Source of the DNA: Clostridium sp. UBA4746
Lineage (GTDB): Bacteria > Bacillota > Clostridia > Clostridiales > Clostridiaceae
Length of the DNA: 8,607 bases
Direction: 5' to 3'
Assembly: GCA_002403785.1 (NCBI GenBank)
Contig: DHIM01000087.1
Coordinates: 3,917 to 12,523, forward strand
Shown one piece after another: positions 1 through 6,360 of the stretch (positions within the stretch are counted from its first letter, which is position 1; each line of letters opens with the position of its first letter). The position numbers were made by a program, and so were the translations under genes. The notes below the pieces were generated by a model, which saw nothing but the letters and a program-made list of their open reading frames with translations, searched no databases and was not told the DNA's origin.

Positions 1-120
1 TTTAAGAGAAGAAGTAGTAGCTTAGCCATATATATATGGCTAAAACAAAGTGAATATTTAAAAAAATTGATTGAAATATCAGATATGAAAATACATACGC
101 CTAAAGAATTAAAAAAATGA
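1..120 (+). other. left-edge region, possible tail of an upstream gene
   Basis: Two plus-strand frames enter from the left edge. One runs open to a TGA at 118-120 and would give a 39-residue tail ending HTPKELKK. The other closes at a TAG at 23-25 after LREEVVA, directly at a 22-bp palindrome. Neither tail is recognisable as a protein family. The short tail followed by a hairpin is the more usual arrangement for a gene end, but the palindrome lacks a following T run. Without sequence to the left the two readings cannot be separated, so no gene is called. Confidence 0.25.
22..43. repeat. 22-bp perfect palindrome
   Basis: TTAGCCATATA is followed directly by its exact reverse complement TATATGGCTAA, with no spacer. 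It could extrude as a cruciform or fold as an RNA hairpin with a small AT loop. No T run follows on either strand, so it is not a standard intrinsic terminator. It lies at the possible end of an upstream gene. Confidence 0.7.
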
Positions 121-136
121 AGACGACATCAATAAT

Positions 137-185
137 GGACTGTTTTAAAAGTATCTTTAATCACGAGATAACTTCAAAACAGTCC
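137..185. repeat. long imperfect hairpin beyond the hydrogenase operon
   Basis: GGACTGTTTT (137-146) and AAAACAGTCC (176-185) are exact reverse complements. Inside them TATCT (152-156) pairs with AGATA (166-170) around a 9-nt loop, leaving a mostly unpaired 5-nt internal loop on each side. It lies about 70-120 bp past the stop of the last minus-strand gene. It might stabilise or end that operon's transcript, but no T run follows the stem closely on the minus strand, so I do not call it a terminator. A smaller stem, ATGAC/GTCAT, lies at about 193-206. Confidence 0.55.
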
Positions 186-256
186 TAGGGCAATGACCTT
201 AGTCATAGCGGTATAAATCAAGTTTAAATTTCTTTCTAAATTTGAGTTCATTATAC

Positions 257-1678
257 TTATACAAAGTTCAAAATTTCAATTGCATCCTTTATCGTCTTTT
301 CCATAGCCTCTTTTCCATAATCATCAACTAATTTTCTATCCTTAGGGCTATGAGTTAGGCAAGCAGGCCCTCCTATGCAACCATCATTACAAGCCATTCC
401 CTCGATAAAATTTTCCTTTAAGACACCTTTACTAGCTTTTAAAAGTGCAACTCTACATTCATGAATACCACTACAAGAAATTGGAGCTACTTTAAACTCT
501 GTCACCCCTTGCTCTTTTAAAGCCTCTGCTACAGCTTCTGAGAGTCCTCCACTTCTTGCGAAAATTCTTCCAAAGTAGGAAGAATTGTCTAATAAATCAG
601 TTGATAGTTCTGAAAGTTTAATATCTCTACTATCAAATAATGATTGAAGCTCTTCAAAGGTTATAACCACATCTACATATTGTTTAACCTTTTCTTTTTT
701 AGCTTCAGCTTTCTTTGCAATACAAGGTCCGATAAATATTACCTTGCTATTGGGATGGATTCTTTTAATATATTTTGCAATTTCAGCCATAGGTGATAGA
801 TTATGAGAAATATGCTCTGTTAAATCAGGAAAGTTTTTTTCAATGTAGCTTACAAAGGCAGGGCAACAAGAACTAGTTAAAAAGTTTTTTTCTACAAGCT
901 CTTTTGCTTCCTTATGAGCTATCATATCCCCACCAAGTGCCGTTTCTACAACATTGTAAAACCCTAGTTTTTTAAGTCCTGAAACCACTTGTCCTATGTT
1001 AGTATTTTTAAATTGTCCTACAATAGAGGGCGCAATGATTGCATAGACCTTATTTGAATCATTGCTATCGCGAAGAAGATTTATAGCCTCTAGTATGTAG
1101 GATTTATCCATTACAGCACCAAAAGGACATTGATATACACAAGCACCACAGGCAATGCATTTACTATCATCAATATTAGCTTTTTTATGTTCGTCCATAG
1201 AAATAGCATGTACCTTGCAGGCATTTTCACAGGGACGAACATTCTTAATGATTGCGCTATATTGGCAAGCATTTAAACATTTTCCACAACTAATACATTT
1301 TTTATTATCTATGATAGCTTTATGGGAAACAAAGGAAATAGCGCCTCTTGGACATACGTTTTCACATCTATGTGCAATACAGCCTCTACAGGCAGGACCA
1401 ACAGAAAATTGAGTAACAGGACATTCGTCACAAGCAATGTTCAAAACCTCAATTACATTGGGATTATTTTTGTTTCCACCCATGGCGATCTTTACCCGCT
1501 CATTTAAAATAGCACGTTCTTTATAAATACAACATCTCATATTAGCCTCTGGACCAGGTGCAATCTTTTCAGGTATATCTAGTATCCCACCTTCTAAATT
1601 ATCCTCAAAAGCCAGCGTTGCAACTTCTTTTAGCACCTCATATTTAAGCTTTTGAACATTGGTATCAAATAATCTCAC
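257..1678 (-). CDS. group B monomeric [FeFe] hydrogenase
   Basis: Predicted cytoplasmic iron hydrogenase, 473 residues, expected to couple ferredoxin-type electron transfer to H2 metabolism; no member of this group is firmly placed physiologically. The N-terminal half is Cys-rich: C97/C100/C105/C109, C128/C131/C134/C138 and C174/C177/C180/C184 look like 4Fe-4S motifs, with further pairs C83/C86 and C150/C154. The three H-cluster motifs follow: TSSCCPAF (C271, C272), IGPCIAKKAE (C319, K322, E325) and EGMACNDGC (C430, C434). All H-cluster cysteine ligands are therefore present. GPC replaces the MPC of classical group A enzymes. A longer frame begins at ATG 1696, but that codon overlaps the previous stop and its first codons contain AGGAGG (1686-1691). 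That site lies 7 nt before GTG 1678, giving MRLFDT, which fits the family N-terminus as I recall it. Last gene of the operon, 11 nt after the phosphatase. The maturation genes hydE, hydF and hydG are not in the window. Family call firm; catalytic direction unknown. Confidence 0.9.
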   Translation of the reverse strand: MRLFDTNVQKLKYEVLKEVATLAFEDNLEGGILDIPEKIAPGPEANMRCCIYKERAILNERVKIAMGGNKNNPNVIEVLNIACDECPVTQFSVGPACRGCIAHRCENVCPRGAISFVSHKAIIDNKKCISCGKCLNACQYSAIIKNVRPCENACKVHAISMDEHKKANIDDSKCIACGACVYQCPFGAVMDKSYILEAINLLRDSNDSNKVYAIIAPSIVGQFKNTNIGQVVSGLKKLGFYNVVETALGGDMIAHKEAKELVEKNFLTSSCCPAFVSYIEKNFPDLTEHISHNLSPMAEIAKYIKRIHPNSKVIFIGPCIAKKAEAKKEKVKQYVDVVITFEELQSLFDSRDIKLSELSTDLLDNSSYFGRIFARSGGLSEAVAEALKEQGVTEFKVAPISCSGIHECRVALLKASKGVLKENFIEGMACNDGCIGGPACLTHSPKDRKLVDDYGKEAMEKTIKDAIEILNFV

Positions 1679-1685
1679 GACTTTG

Positions 1686-1691
1686 CCTCCT
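1686..1691 (-). promoter_or_regulatory. ribosome binding site that fixes the group B hydrogenase start
   Basis: AGGAGG on the minus strand overlaps the TAG stop of the phosphatase gene and lies 7 nt before GTG 1678. It rules out the ATG at 1696 as the likely start. Confidence 0.82.
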
Positions 1692-2862
1692 AGCATAAGC
1701 TTATTTTAACTTTCTTATCCATTTTAATTAAAAGACTTTCAAGTTCTTTTATGAAACTCATCTTTAATGATGAATTAATTTTCAGTCCATCTATTTCATG
1801 ACCAGGGTTAATTGCTTTACCAACAAAGAAATTTACATCAGTGGCTTCTTCAAAAAGCATTTTTGCAAGGAGTGAAGCCCCATCAACTTTATGCTCCAAC
1901 TCTAGAGAAATTGTGGTATTTTCTAAATATTTATGTCCAAGCTTCACCACCTTACAAAGGGTAATTACGCCTTCTGTAACTAAATCAATCCCTTCTATAC
2001 TAGCCATTGCGGGTATTTCTTCATTTTCAGATTTACTTACAATTTTTATAGGCTTATTTAAATAGTTACTAACCATTTTAGAGGTACTTCCACCACATAC
2101 TATTTTTTTACCTATCTTAGAAAAAAATAGTTTAAGTATGATTTTATCTTCTTCAATATTTTCAGGAGGCCCTATAATAAGGTTTACAACCTGACGTTTA
2201 CGAATTTTAAACACCGCAACGGTGATGTCATCCTGAGGGGTGCCAAGAGATAAATCCACACAGGCATCAGCTATAGCGGATGCCATTCTCTGTGGAGACA
2301 TAGTAGAGGTATACCACATTTCTATGAAATTAATAACTTCATCTCGTTGCCAACCATTTATGGTAACTCGCCCAAGACCTGCACTGGTGATGCCATCTGT
2401 AAGTAAAATAAGCATATCTCCAACTTGAAGCTCTATATTACTTTCATAGATTTCTTTTTCACTAATAATTTTACAGGTTGATAAATAAGGATAATTTATA
2501 CCCTCTCTTATTAAAATTGCATTAGGGTTATCAAATTGTGCTAAATAAGCATTGTTATCACAATGACTTAGTTGGAATATGGTAAAGGTTGAATAAGCAA
2601 GATTTCTAACCTTACATATAGGCAATGTCTTTGCTACGGTATATACACTATCTTCAATAGACATATTTCCAGCAAGCATAGTACTTAAAATTTTTGCGGT
2701 TAATGTGGCTAAAATATTTGCCTTAATTCCACTGCCAAGGCCATCTGACAGGACAATTGTGGTGGAATTTTCTTTCTTCACCATGGTGTAATAATCTCCA
2801 CAAATCTTCTCAGAATATTTACTGAGACTTACAAATCCACACTCCATAAATGTAATTTTCAA
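1690..2862 (-). CDS. SpoIIE-family (PP2C-type) serine phosphatase
   Basis: Predicted soluble metal-dependent protein serine/threonine phosphatase, 390 residues. The first 220 residues show the SpoIIE/PP2C signature acids: GD at 22-23, SDGLGSG at 39-45, LTDGITSAG at 154-162 and PQDDITV at 209-215, which should bind the Mn/Mg pair. Residues about 228-390 form a second domain beginning NLIIGPPENIEEDK that I cannot assign. There are no transmembrane helices, unlike sporulation SpoIIE itself, and no sign of a sporulation role. Start: TTG at 2860-2862, with AGGAGG (2870-2875) 7 nt upstream. Its first bases overlap the HydS stop as TTGA, so the two are translationally coupled. This pairing with a PAS-bearing hydrogenase is a known arrangement of putatively sensory [FeFe] hydrogenases, making the phosphatase the likely signal output. 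The phosphoprotein target and opposing kinase are not in the window. Confidence 0.9.
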   Translation of the reverse strand: MKITFMECGFVSLSKYSEKICGDYYTMVKKENSTTIVLSDGLGSGIKANILATLTAKILSTMLAGNMSIEDSVYTVAKTLPICKVRNLAYSTFTIFQLSHCDNNAYLAQFDNPNAILIREGINYPYLSTCKIISEKEIYESNIELQVGDMLILLTDGITSAGLGRVTINGWQRDEVINFIEMWYTSTMSPQRMASAIADACVDLSLGTPQDDITVAVFKIRKRQVVNLIIGPPENIEEDKIILKLFFSKIGKKIVCGGSTSKMVSNYLNKPIKIVSKSENEEIPAMASIEGIDLVTEGVITLCKVVKLGHKYLENTTISLELEHKVDGASLLAKMLFEEATDVNFFVGKAINPGHEIDGLKINSSLKMSFIKELESLLIKMDKKVKISLC

Positions 2863-4547
2863 TAATCTTCCTCCTCAAACATTGTGTTTTTTAGTTCATT
2901 TAAGGCTAACTGTGTTTCTGCCGTAGTTTCACCAAGTAGTGAGGCGATTTCGTGAACAATACCCATTTGTTTTTCTAATATTTTATCAGCAATGTTTTTT
3001 GCATTATTTCTTGAGGCTAAAACTCTTTCGTTCTTTATTTGTTGTTTAGTTATATCCTGCATTATGCAAATTACTAATTGACTATTTTTATCATATACTA
3101 ATATCTCGTCTATATATTTTTCATAATCCGCTAGATAACCCCTTTTACTTATTCTATTTTCCTCTTTAGAAATTATATTGACAAAGTCAAATTCATCCAT
3201 GATTCTTGATATAGGTACACCAACAATATCCTCACTTTTAGAAATTCTAAATATATTACAAGCAGATCTATTAATCAGTTGAATTCTTAAATCCATATCC
3301 ACAGCTAAAATTGCAGTGGGAGTTGCATTTATAATTTTAGCTGAGAAGGATTCTGCTTTACTTCTCATGTAAGGAAGACACATACTTATTTCGGCTTTTC
3401 CAAAATATACAGCAATGGCCTTCTCTCTGCAGGTACCATATCCACAGGTACCACAATTAAGCTCATCGCTTAGACTGTTTTTTCCCATTTTCTTTAGTAT
3501 AGCTACAATCTCACTTTTACTAGGTGGTTCATAAATAGTGTGTTCTTTTTCAAATTTCTTATATAGATTTATGTCCGTGTTTAAATTATAATCACTAGAG
3601 TTTTCCTTATTAAGAGCAACCTCCGCCACCTTCATTTGGGCATTTATAATATTAAATTTGCTTTTTCCCTTGGTAGGCCCATTAATACAGCTACCATTAC
3701 ATGCACTCATTTCAATAAAACAGTTCTCAAGATTTCCTTCCTCTAGTTCATTTAATGCAGCAATGCAATTATCTATACCATCTACAGGAATATACTTATA
3801 ATTCGTGTTTGTATCCATGGTTTTAATTATTCCTCCAGCCACAGGAAAGAATCTAGATAGATATTTAGAAGAGGTTGTATCCTCGCTATTTACTATTTGT
3901 ATATCTTCTTCCGCAAGCCAATGATTCAGCTCTTCAAAGGTTAAAACCATATCTACTGAGCCTGGATAGCTTTCACTCTCATCTTTTTTAGAGATACAGG
4001 GTCCGATAAATACTACCTTTGCATTAGGATAGGCATTTTTAATTAACTTACCATGTACCTGCATAGGTGATAAAACAGGAGCTAAGTTTTCAAGAGTATT
4101 TGGGTGATACTTTTGGATTAATTTAACTACAGTTGGGCAACAGGAAGAGATTATTGCTTTACCAGTATTTTTAGCTATTAGCTTTTCATACTCACTCTTT
4201 ACTATAAATGCTCCTTCTGCTGTCTCATATGCATCTGAAAAACCTAATTTTTTCAACAAATCTTTAAATCCATCAAAGGTTGATACATTATAATTCGCAA
4301 TAAAAGAAGGAGCAACACTAGCAATGACATCTTGATCTCCTCTTACTAAATTTTTAACAAATTCTAAGTCGTTTCTTATCTCTTTAGCGTCTTGAGGACA
4401 TGTTAAAATACAATTTCCACAAAGTATACAATCCGTTTCAAGGACTTGTGCTTGTTGATCTTTAACCTCAATGGACTTGACAGGGCAATTTCTTACGCAT
4501 TTATAACAATTTTTACAGTTGGCTTTTTTTGATATTAAAATGCTCAT
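2859..4547 (-). CDS. hydS: putatively sensory [FeFe] hydrogenase with PAS domain (group C)
   Basis: HydS-like protein, 562 residues, probably a H2 or redox sensor rather than a bulk catalyst. Domains in order: two 4Fe-4S motifs (C11/C14/C17/C21 and C40/C43/C46/C50); H-cluster domain about 60-300 with SSCCPT (C136, C137), IGPCISKKDE (C184, K187, E190) and EMSACNGSC (C283, C287); an extra Fe-S motif C365/C368/C373 with C390; a PAS domain about 400-510; and a C-terminal helical tail. No kinase, cyclase or HTH follows the PAS domain. GPC instead of MPC, and MSAC instead of VMAC, are substitutions expected of sensory types. Both cysteines of the first motif are kept, including the position that serves proton transfer in classical enzymes. 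Starts 3 nt after the ferredoxin stop behind a weak AGAAGG, so it is probably coupled, and it overlaps the phosphatase start by 4 bp. The phosphatase is its likely partner. The symbol reflects domain layout, not a tested function. Confidence 0.88.
   Translation of the reverse strand: MSILISKKANCKNCYKCVRNCPVKSIEVKDQQAQVLETDCILCGNCILTCPQDAKEIRNDLEFVKNLVRGDQDVIASVAPSFIANYNVSTFDGFKDLLKKLGFSDAYETAEGAFIVKSEYEKLIAKNTGKAIISSCCPTVVKLIQKYHPNTLENLAPVLSPMQVHGKLIKNAYPNAKVVFIGPCISKKDESESYPGSVDMVLTFEELNHWLAEEDIQIVNSEDTTSSKYLSRFFPVAGGIIKTMDTNTNYKYIPVDGIDNCIAALNELEEGNLENCFIEMSACNGSCINGPTKGKSKFNIINAQMKVAEVALNKENSSDYNLNTDINLYKKFEKEHTIYEPPSKSEIVAILKKMGKNSLSDELNCGTCGYGTCREKAIAVYFGKAEISMCLPYMRSKAESFSAKIINATPTAILAVDMDLRIQLINRSACNIFRISKSEDIVGVPISRIMDEFDFVNIISKEENRISKRGYLADYEKYIDEILVYDKNSQLVICIMQDITKQQIKNERVLASRNNAKNIADKILEKQMGIVHEIASLLGETTAETQLALNELKNTMFEEEDY
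2870..2875 (-). promoter_or_regulatory. ribosome binding site supporting a TTG start
   Basis: AGGAGG on the minus strand lies 7 nt before TTG 2862, inside the last codons of the HydS gene. The spacing equals that of the ferredoxin and group B hydrogenase genes and favours TTG over the ATG five codons further in. Confidence 0.8.
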
Positions 4548-4550
4548 ATT

Positions 4551-4796
4551 CTAGTCAACCTTCTTTAATACATATTTATTGAAAACCTCTGGTAAATTAT
4601 CGTTTGTTACCCCTGTTACAAGTTGTTCATCTATTTTAATTGTAACTCCAGATTTACAATAACCAAGGCAAAAGGCAACCTTAATTTCAACTTGATTATG
4701 TAAATTATTTTCATCTACCATTGATTTTAAGCTATTCATTATTTCATAAGATCCTCTAACATGGCAACTACTGCCAATACATACTAAAATATCCAT
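4551..4796 (-). CDS. thioredoxin-like [2Fe-2S] ferredoxin
   Basis: Small electron carrier of 81 residues, resembling the NuoE/thioredoxin-like [2Fe-2S] ferredoxin fold. The expected four cysteines are present as CIGSSC near the N-terminus and FCLGYC in the middle (CX4C and CX3C), followed by the short strand KIDEQLVTGVTNDNL typical of the fold. Such proteins feed or drain electrons in HydABC-type and NADH-linked hydrogenases; here it opens the operon and probably serves HydS or the group B enzyme. A longer frame begins at ATG 4826, but its first codons are themselves the ribosome binding site AAAGGAGG (4804-4811), 7 nt before ATG 4796. I therefore start at MDILVCIGSSC. No signal peptide or membrane segment. 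Confidence 0.88.
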   Translation of the reverse strand: MDILVCIGSSCHVRGSYEIMNSLKSMVDENNLHNQVEIKVAFCLGYCKSGVTIKIDEQLVTGVTNDNLPEVFNKYVLKKVD

Positions 4797-4803
4797 TTTG
4801 TGA

Positions 4804-4811
4804 CCTCCTTT
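4804..4811 (-). promoter_or_regulatory. ribosome binding site that fixes the ferredoxin start
   Basis: AAAGGAGG on the minus strand lies 7 nt before ATG 4796. If translation began at the upstream ATG 4826 this site would be inside the coding region, so it argues for the shorter protein. Confidence 0.85.
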
Positions 4812-4846
4812 AGAATGTTTATTCATGATTTTAACTAGAAAATTTG

Positions 4847-4879
4847 TGAGAATTTATTTAAAATTCACATCACTGTCAT
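4847..4879 (-). promoter_or_regulatory. candidate operon promoter with overlapping dyad
   Basis: On the minus strand ATGACA (4874-4879) and TAAATT (4851-4856) are 17 bp apart and could be a -35/-10 pair, putting the start near 4844 with a leader of about 48 nt. An inverted repeat with arms TGAGAATTT (4847-4855) and AAATTCACA (4861-4869), 8 of 9 matching, covers the -10 and part of the spacer. It is AT-rich and of the size bound by LysR proteins, and the divergent gene encodes one. The -10 is a weak match; promoter and operator are both inferences. Confidence 0.4.
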
Positions 4880-4919
4880 TGTAACATTGAACTTTAAAAG
4901 GGGGTAATGTATAATTGAT

Positions 4920-5876
4920 ATGTCACATATGTTTAATGATGAATGGATGAGAGATATGAATTTATTACACTTAAAATACATTGTTGAAGTTGGAAAAACT
5001 AATTCAATTACAAAAGCTGCACAAAATCTATTTATGGGGCAACCTAATTTAAGTAGAGCTATTAAGGATTTAGAAAAGGATATTGGAATTACTATTTTTA
5101 AGCGTACTGCTAAAGGGGTTGAGCCAACCAGAAAAGGGGCTGAATTTTTATCTTATTCAAAGGCAATCCTATCTCAAATTAATGAGTTGGAGTCTTTATA
5201 TAAACCCTGTGAATCTGATGCGATAAAATTTAATATATCTGTTCCTAGAGCAACTTATGTTTCTGTTGCATTTTCTGAGTTTGTTAATTCCCTTAGAGAA
5301 GCGAAGGAGATAAATATATTTTTCAAAGAAACAAATTCTATGGGAGCAATTAAAGATGTAACTAATGGATATTCTAACTTAGGAATTATTCGCTATCAAA
5401 AACTATATGAAAGTTATTTTCTATCCTTTTTAAAGGACTCGGATTTGAAATCTGAAACCCTTTGGGAGTTTGATTTGTACTTACTTATGTCAAAGGAACA
5501 TCCACTTGCTCATGTTGAAGATATAACCTATTATGATCTCTGCGATTACATCGAGATTGTTCATGGAGATTTTCAAGTACCATCCCTTTCTCCAAGTGAG
5601 ATAAAAAAAGACTGTAAAACTCAATTGCCTTCAAAAATAATTTATATATACGAGAGGGGAAGTCAATTTGACTTACTACAAAGGGTGAAGGGTTCCTTTA
5701 TGTGGGTGTCTCCAATTCCTGAGGATGTTTTAAACTCGCATAATATGATTTTGAAAAAGTTCTCTGTAGGATCTCTAGTTAATAAGGATGTTTTAATTTA
5801 TAAACAAAATCACATATTTACACCCTATGAAAAGCTTTTTATTAACATGGTAAAAAAATTTACAAAACATAAATAA
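4920..5876 (+). CDS. LysR-family transcriptional regulator
   Basis: Predicted DNA-binding regulator of up to 318 residues. The winged HTH lies just after MNLLHLKYIVEVGK: SITKAAQNLFMGQPNLSRAIKDLEKDIGITIFKRT is the usual LysR layout, read in short pieces as SITKAAQNL, then QPNLSRAI, then GITIFKRT. The remainder, about 90-300, is the periplasmic-binding-like effector domain; the ligand cannot be told. Start uncertain: a strong AAAGGGGG (4897-4904) lies 15 nt before ATG 4920, longer than ideal, while homologues as I recall them begin at MNLLHLKY, ATG 4956 (306 residues), which has only a weak site. An in-frame TAA at 4905-4907 bars any earlier start. It is divergent from the hydrogenase operon across a short spacer holding a dyad, so it probably controls that operon and itself. 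Ends at an intrinsic terminator. Confidence 0.9.
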   Translation: MSHMFNDEWMRDMNLLHLKYIVEVGKTNSITKAAQNLFMGQPNLSRAIKDLEKDIGITIFKRTAKGVEPTRKGAEFLSYSKAILSQINELESLYKPCESDAIKFNISVPRATYVSVAFSEFVNSLREAKEINIFFKETNSMGAIKDVTNGYSNLGIIRYQKLYESYFLSFLKDSDLKSETLWEFDLYLLMSKEHPLAHVEDITYYDLCDYIEIVHGDFQVPSLSPSEIKKDCKTQLPSKIIYIYERGSQFDLLQRVKGSFMWVSPIPEDVLNSHNMILKKFSVGSLVNKDVLIYKQNHIFTPYEKLFINMVKKFTKHK

Positions 5877-5912
5877 ACTCAAATCCAACGGGTTCGTTTT
5901 GAGTTGCTTTTT
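5876..5912 (+). terminator. intrinsic terminator of the LysR gene
   Basis: AACTCAA (5876-5882) pairs with TTGAGTT (5899-5905), and inside it AACG (5887-5890) pairs with CGTT (5895-5898) around GGTT, with a 4-nt bulge. GCTTTTT follows. It begins at the last base of the stop codon, so the LysR transcript should end here and not run into the regulatory region beyond. Confidence 0.8.
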
Positions 5913-5963
5913 ATAAAAAAAATACAAATGAACTACTTATCAAAGTTTCATTTCGGGAAAAAA

Positions 5964-6009
5964 AGTACCAAAATGGGAAATCTTCAGTTATTTTTCCCAT
6001 TTTGGTACT
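5964..6009. promoter_or_regulatory. perfect 17-bp inverted repeat, candidate upstream activator site
   Basis: AGTACCAAAATGGGAAA (5964-5980) and TTTCCCATTTTGGTACT (5993-6009) are exact reverse complements separated by 12 nt. Each arm contains its own small dyad, CCA-N3-TGG. The centre lies about 205 bp upstream of the predicted start of the sigma-54 transcript, within the usual range for enhancer sites of sigma-54 activators. No T run follows, so it is not a standard terminator. I infer that it binds the activator encoded at 6603-8555, possibly as two dimers. A mobile-element end or RNA hairpin remain alternatives. Confidence 0.55.
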
Positions 6010-6165
6010 ATAATCACTTGATATATTTTTTAGCTTTCTGTAAATTGTACTCTTTTAATACTAATAAGCTTGCTTGCTTAAAGTGAGTAATAGTATTCGC
6101 TTACCCATATTTGTATAAGCTTTTTGAACAATAAGTTTTCGGTTAAAAGTAAAAATATAGAATGT

Positions 6166-6181
6166 TGGTATAGTTATTGCT
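6166..6181 (+). promoter_or_regulatory. sigma-54 (-24/-12) promoter
   Basis: TGGTATAGTTATTGCT fits TGGYRYRNNNNYTGCW at every position. GG (6167-6168) and GC (6179-6180) are separated by exactly ten bases. The transcription start should fall near 6192. No protein gene begins within 400 bp downstream; what follows is a run of hairpins and a terminator. A gene for a sigma-54 activator lies just beyond. Confidence 0.78.
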
Positions 6182-6191
6182 GTTATAAATA

Positions 6192-6357
6192 GTGAAAGTT
6201 GTCACTTTCTAAATTAACACTTTTGTAAGTAATAAAAGAGACGTCTACAACTCTTTTATTACTTAGAAATCTAAAGGGTTAAAAATCATCACGATTTCTA
6301 AATAAACAGTATAAAGCCATTCAAGATAATTTATAATTATCTTGAATGGCTTTTAAT
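6192..6357 (+). ncRNA. predicted sigma-54-dependent structured small RNA
   Basis: A transcript from the sigma-54 promoter would begin near 6192 and stop at the terminator near 6357, about 165 nt. Seen in order: a 5' hairpin GAAAGT/ACTTTC (6194-6209, loop TGTC); a 15-bp perfect hairpin TAAGTAATAAAAGAG / CTCTTTTATTACTTA (6226-6240 and 6251-6265) with a 10-nt loop ACGTCTACAA; a 9-bp stem TTAGAAATC/GATTTCTAA (6263-6271, 6293-6301) with a 21-nt loop containing AAAGGG; a single-stranded stretch at about 6302-6312; and the terminator stem. The second and third stems share 6263-6265, so their outer pairs compete and two folds are possible. I see no convincing open frame with a ribosome binding site. 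I do not recognise it as a known RNA family. A long leader for a distal gene is less likely because the terminator intervenes. Confidence 0.62.
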
Positions 6358-6360
6358 TTT
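6313..6360 (+). terminator. strong intrinsic terminator of the small RNA
   Basis: AAAGCCATTCAAGATAAT (6313-6330) and ATTATCTTGAATGGCTTT (6336-6353) form an 18-bp perfect stem with loop TTATA, followed by TTTTAATTTT ending at 6360. The T-rich tail is on the plus strand, matching the direction of the sigma-54 promoter. It should also separate that transcript from the activator gene 240 bp further on. Confidence 0.82.

Noticed and set aside
1155..1507. Two overlapping plus-strand frames inside the group B hydrogenase gene
   Set aside because: They are antisense to the cysteine-rich Fe-S coding region, which supplies the open frame by its codon use.
1841..2428. Plus-strand frames inside the phosphatase gene
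   Set aside because: Antisense to a recognised SpoIIE/PP2C domain with all key acids in frame.
5964..6009. Inverted repeat as a second terminator for the LysR gene
   Set aside because: A good terminator already lies at 5876-5912, and this repeat is followed by ATAATCACTTG rather than a T run.
5904..6086. Plus-strand open frame of 60 codons after the LysR gene
   Set aside because: It begins inside the LysR terminator, lacks a ribosome binding site and is built across the 17-bp inverted repeat; the sequence is better explained as regulatory.
6064..6122. Two copies of ATAAGCTT (6064-6071 and 6115-6122) as an operator pair
   Set aside because: Eight-base repeats of this composition are expected by chance in AT-rich DNA, and nothing else links them.
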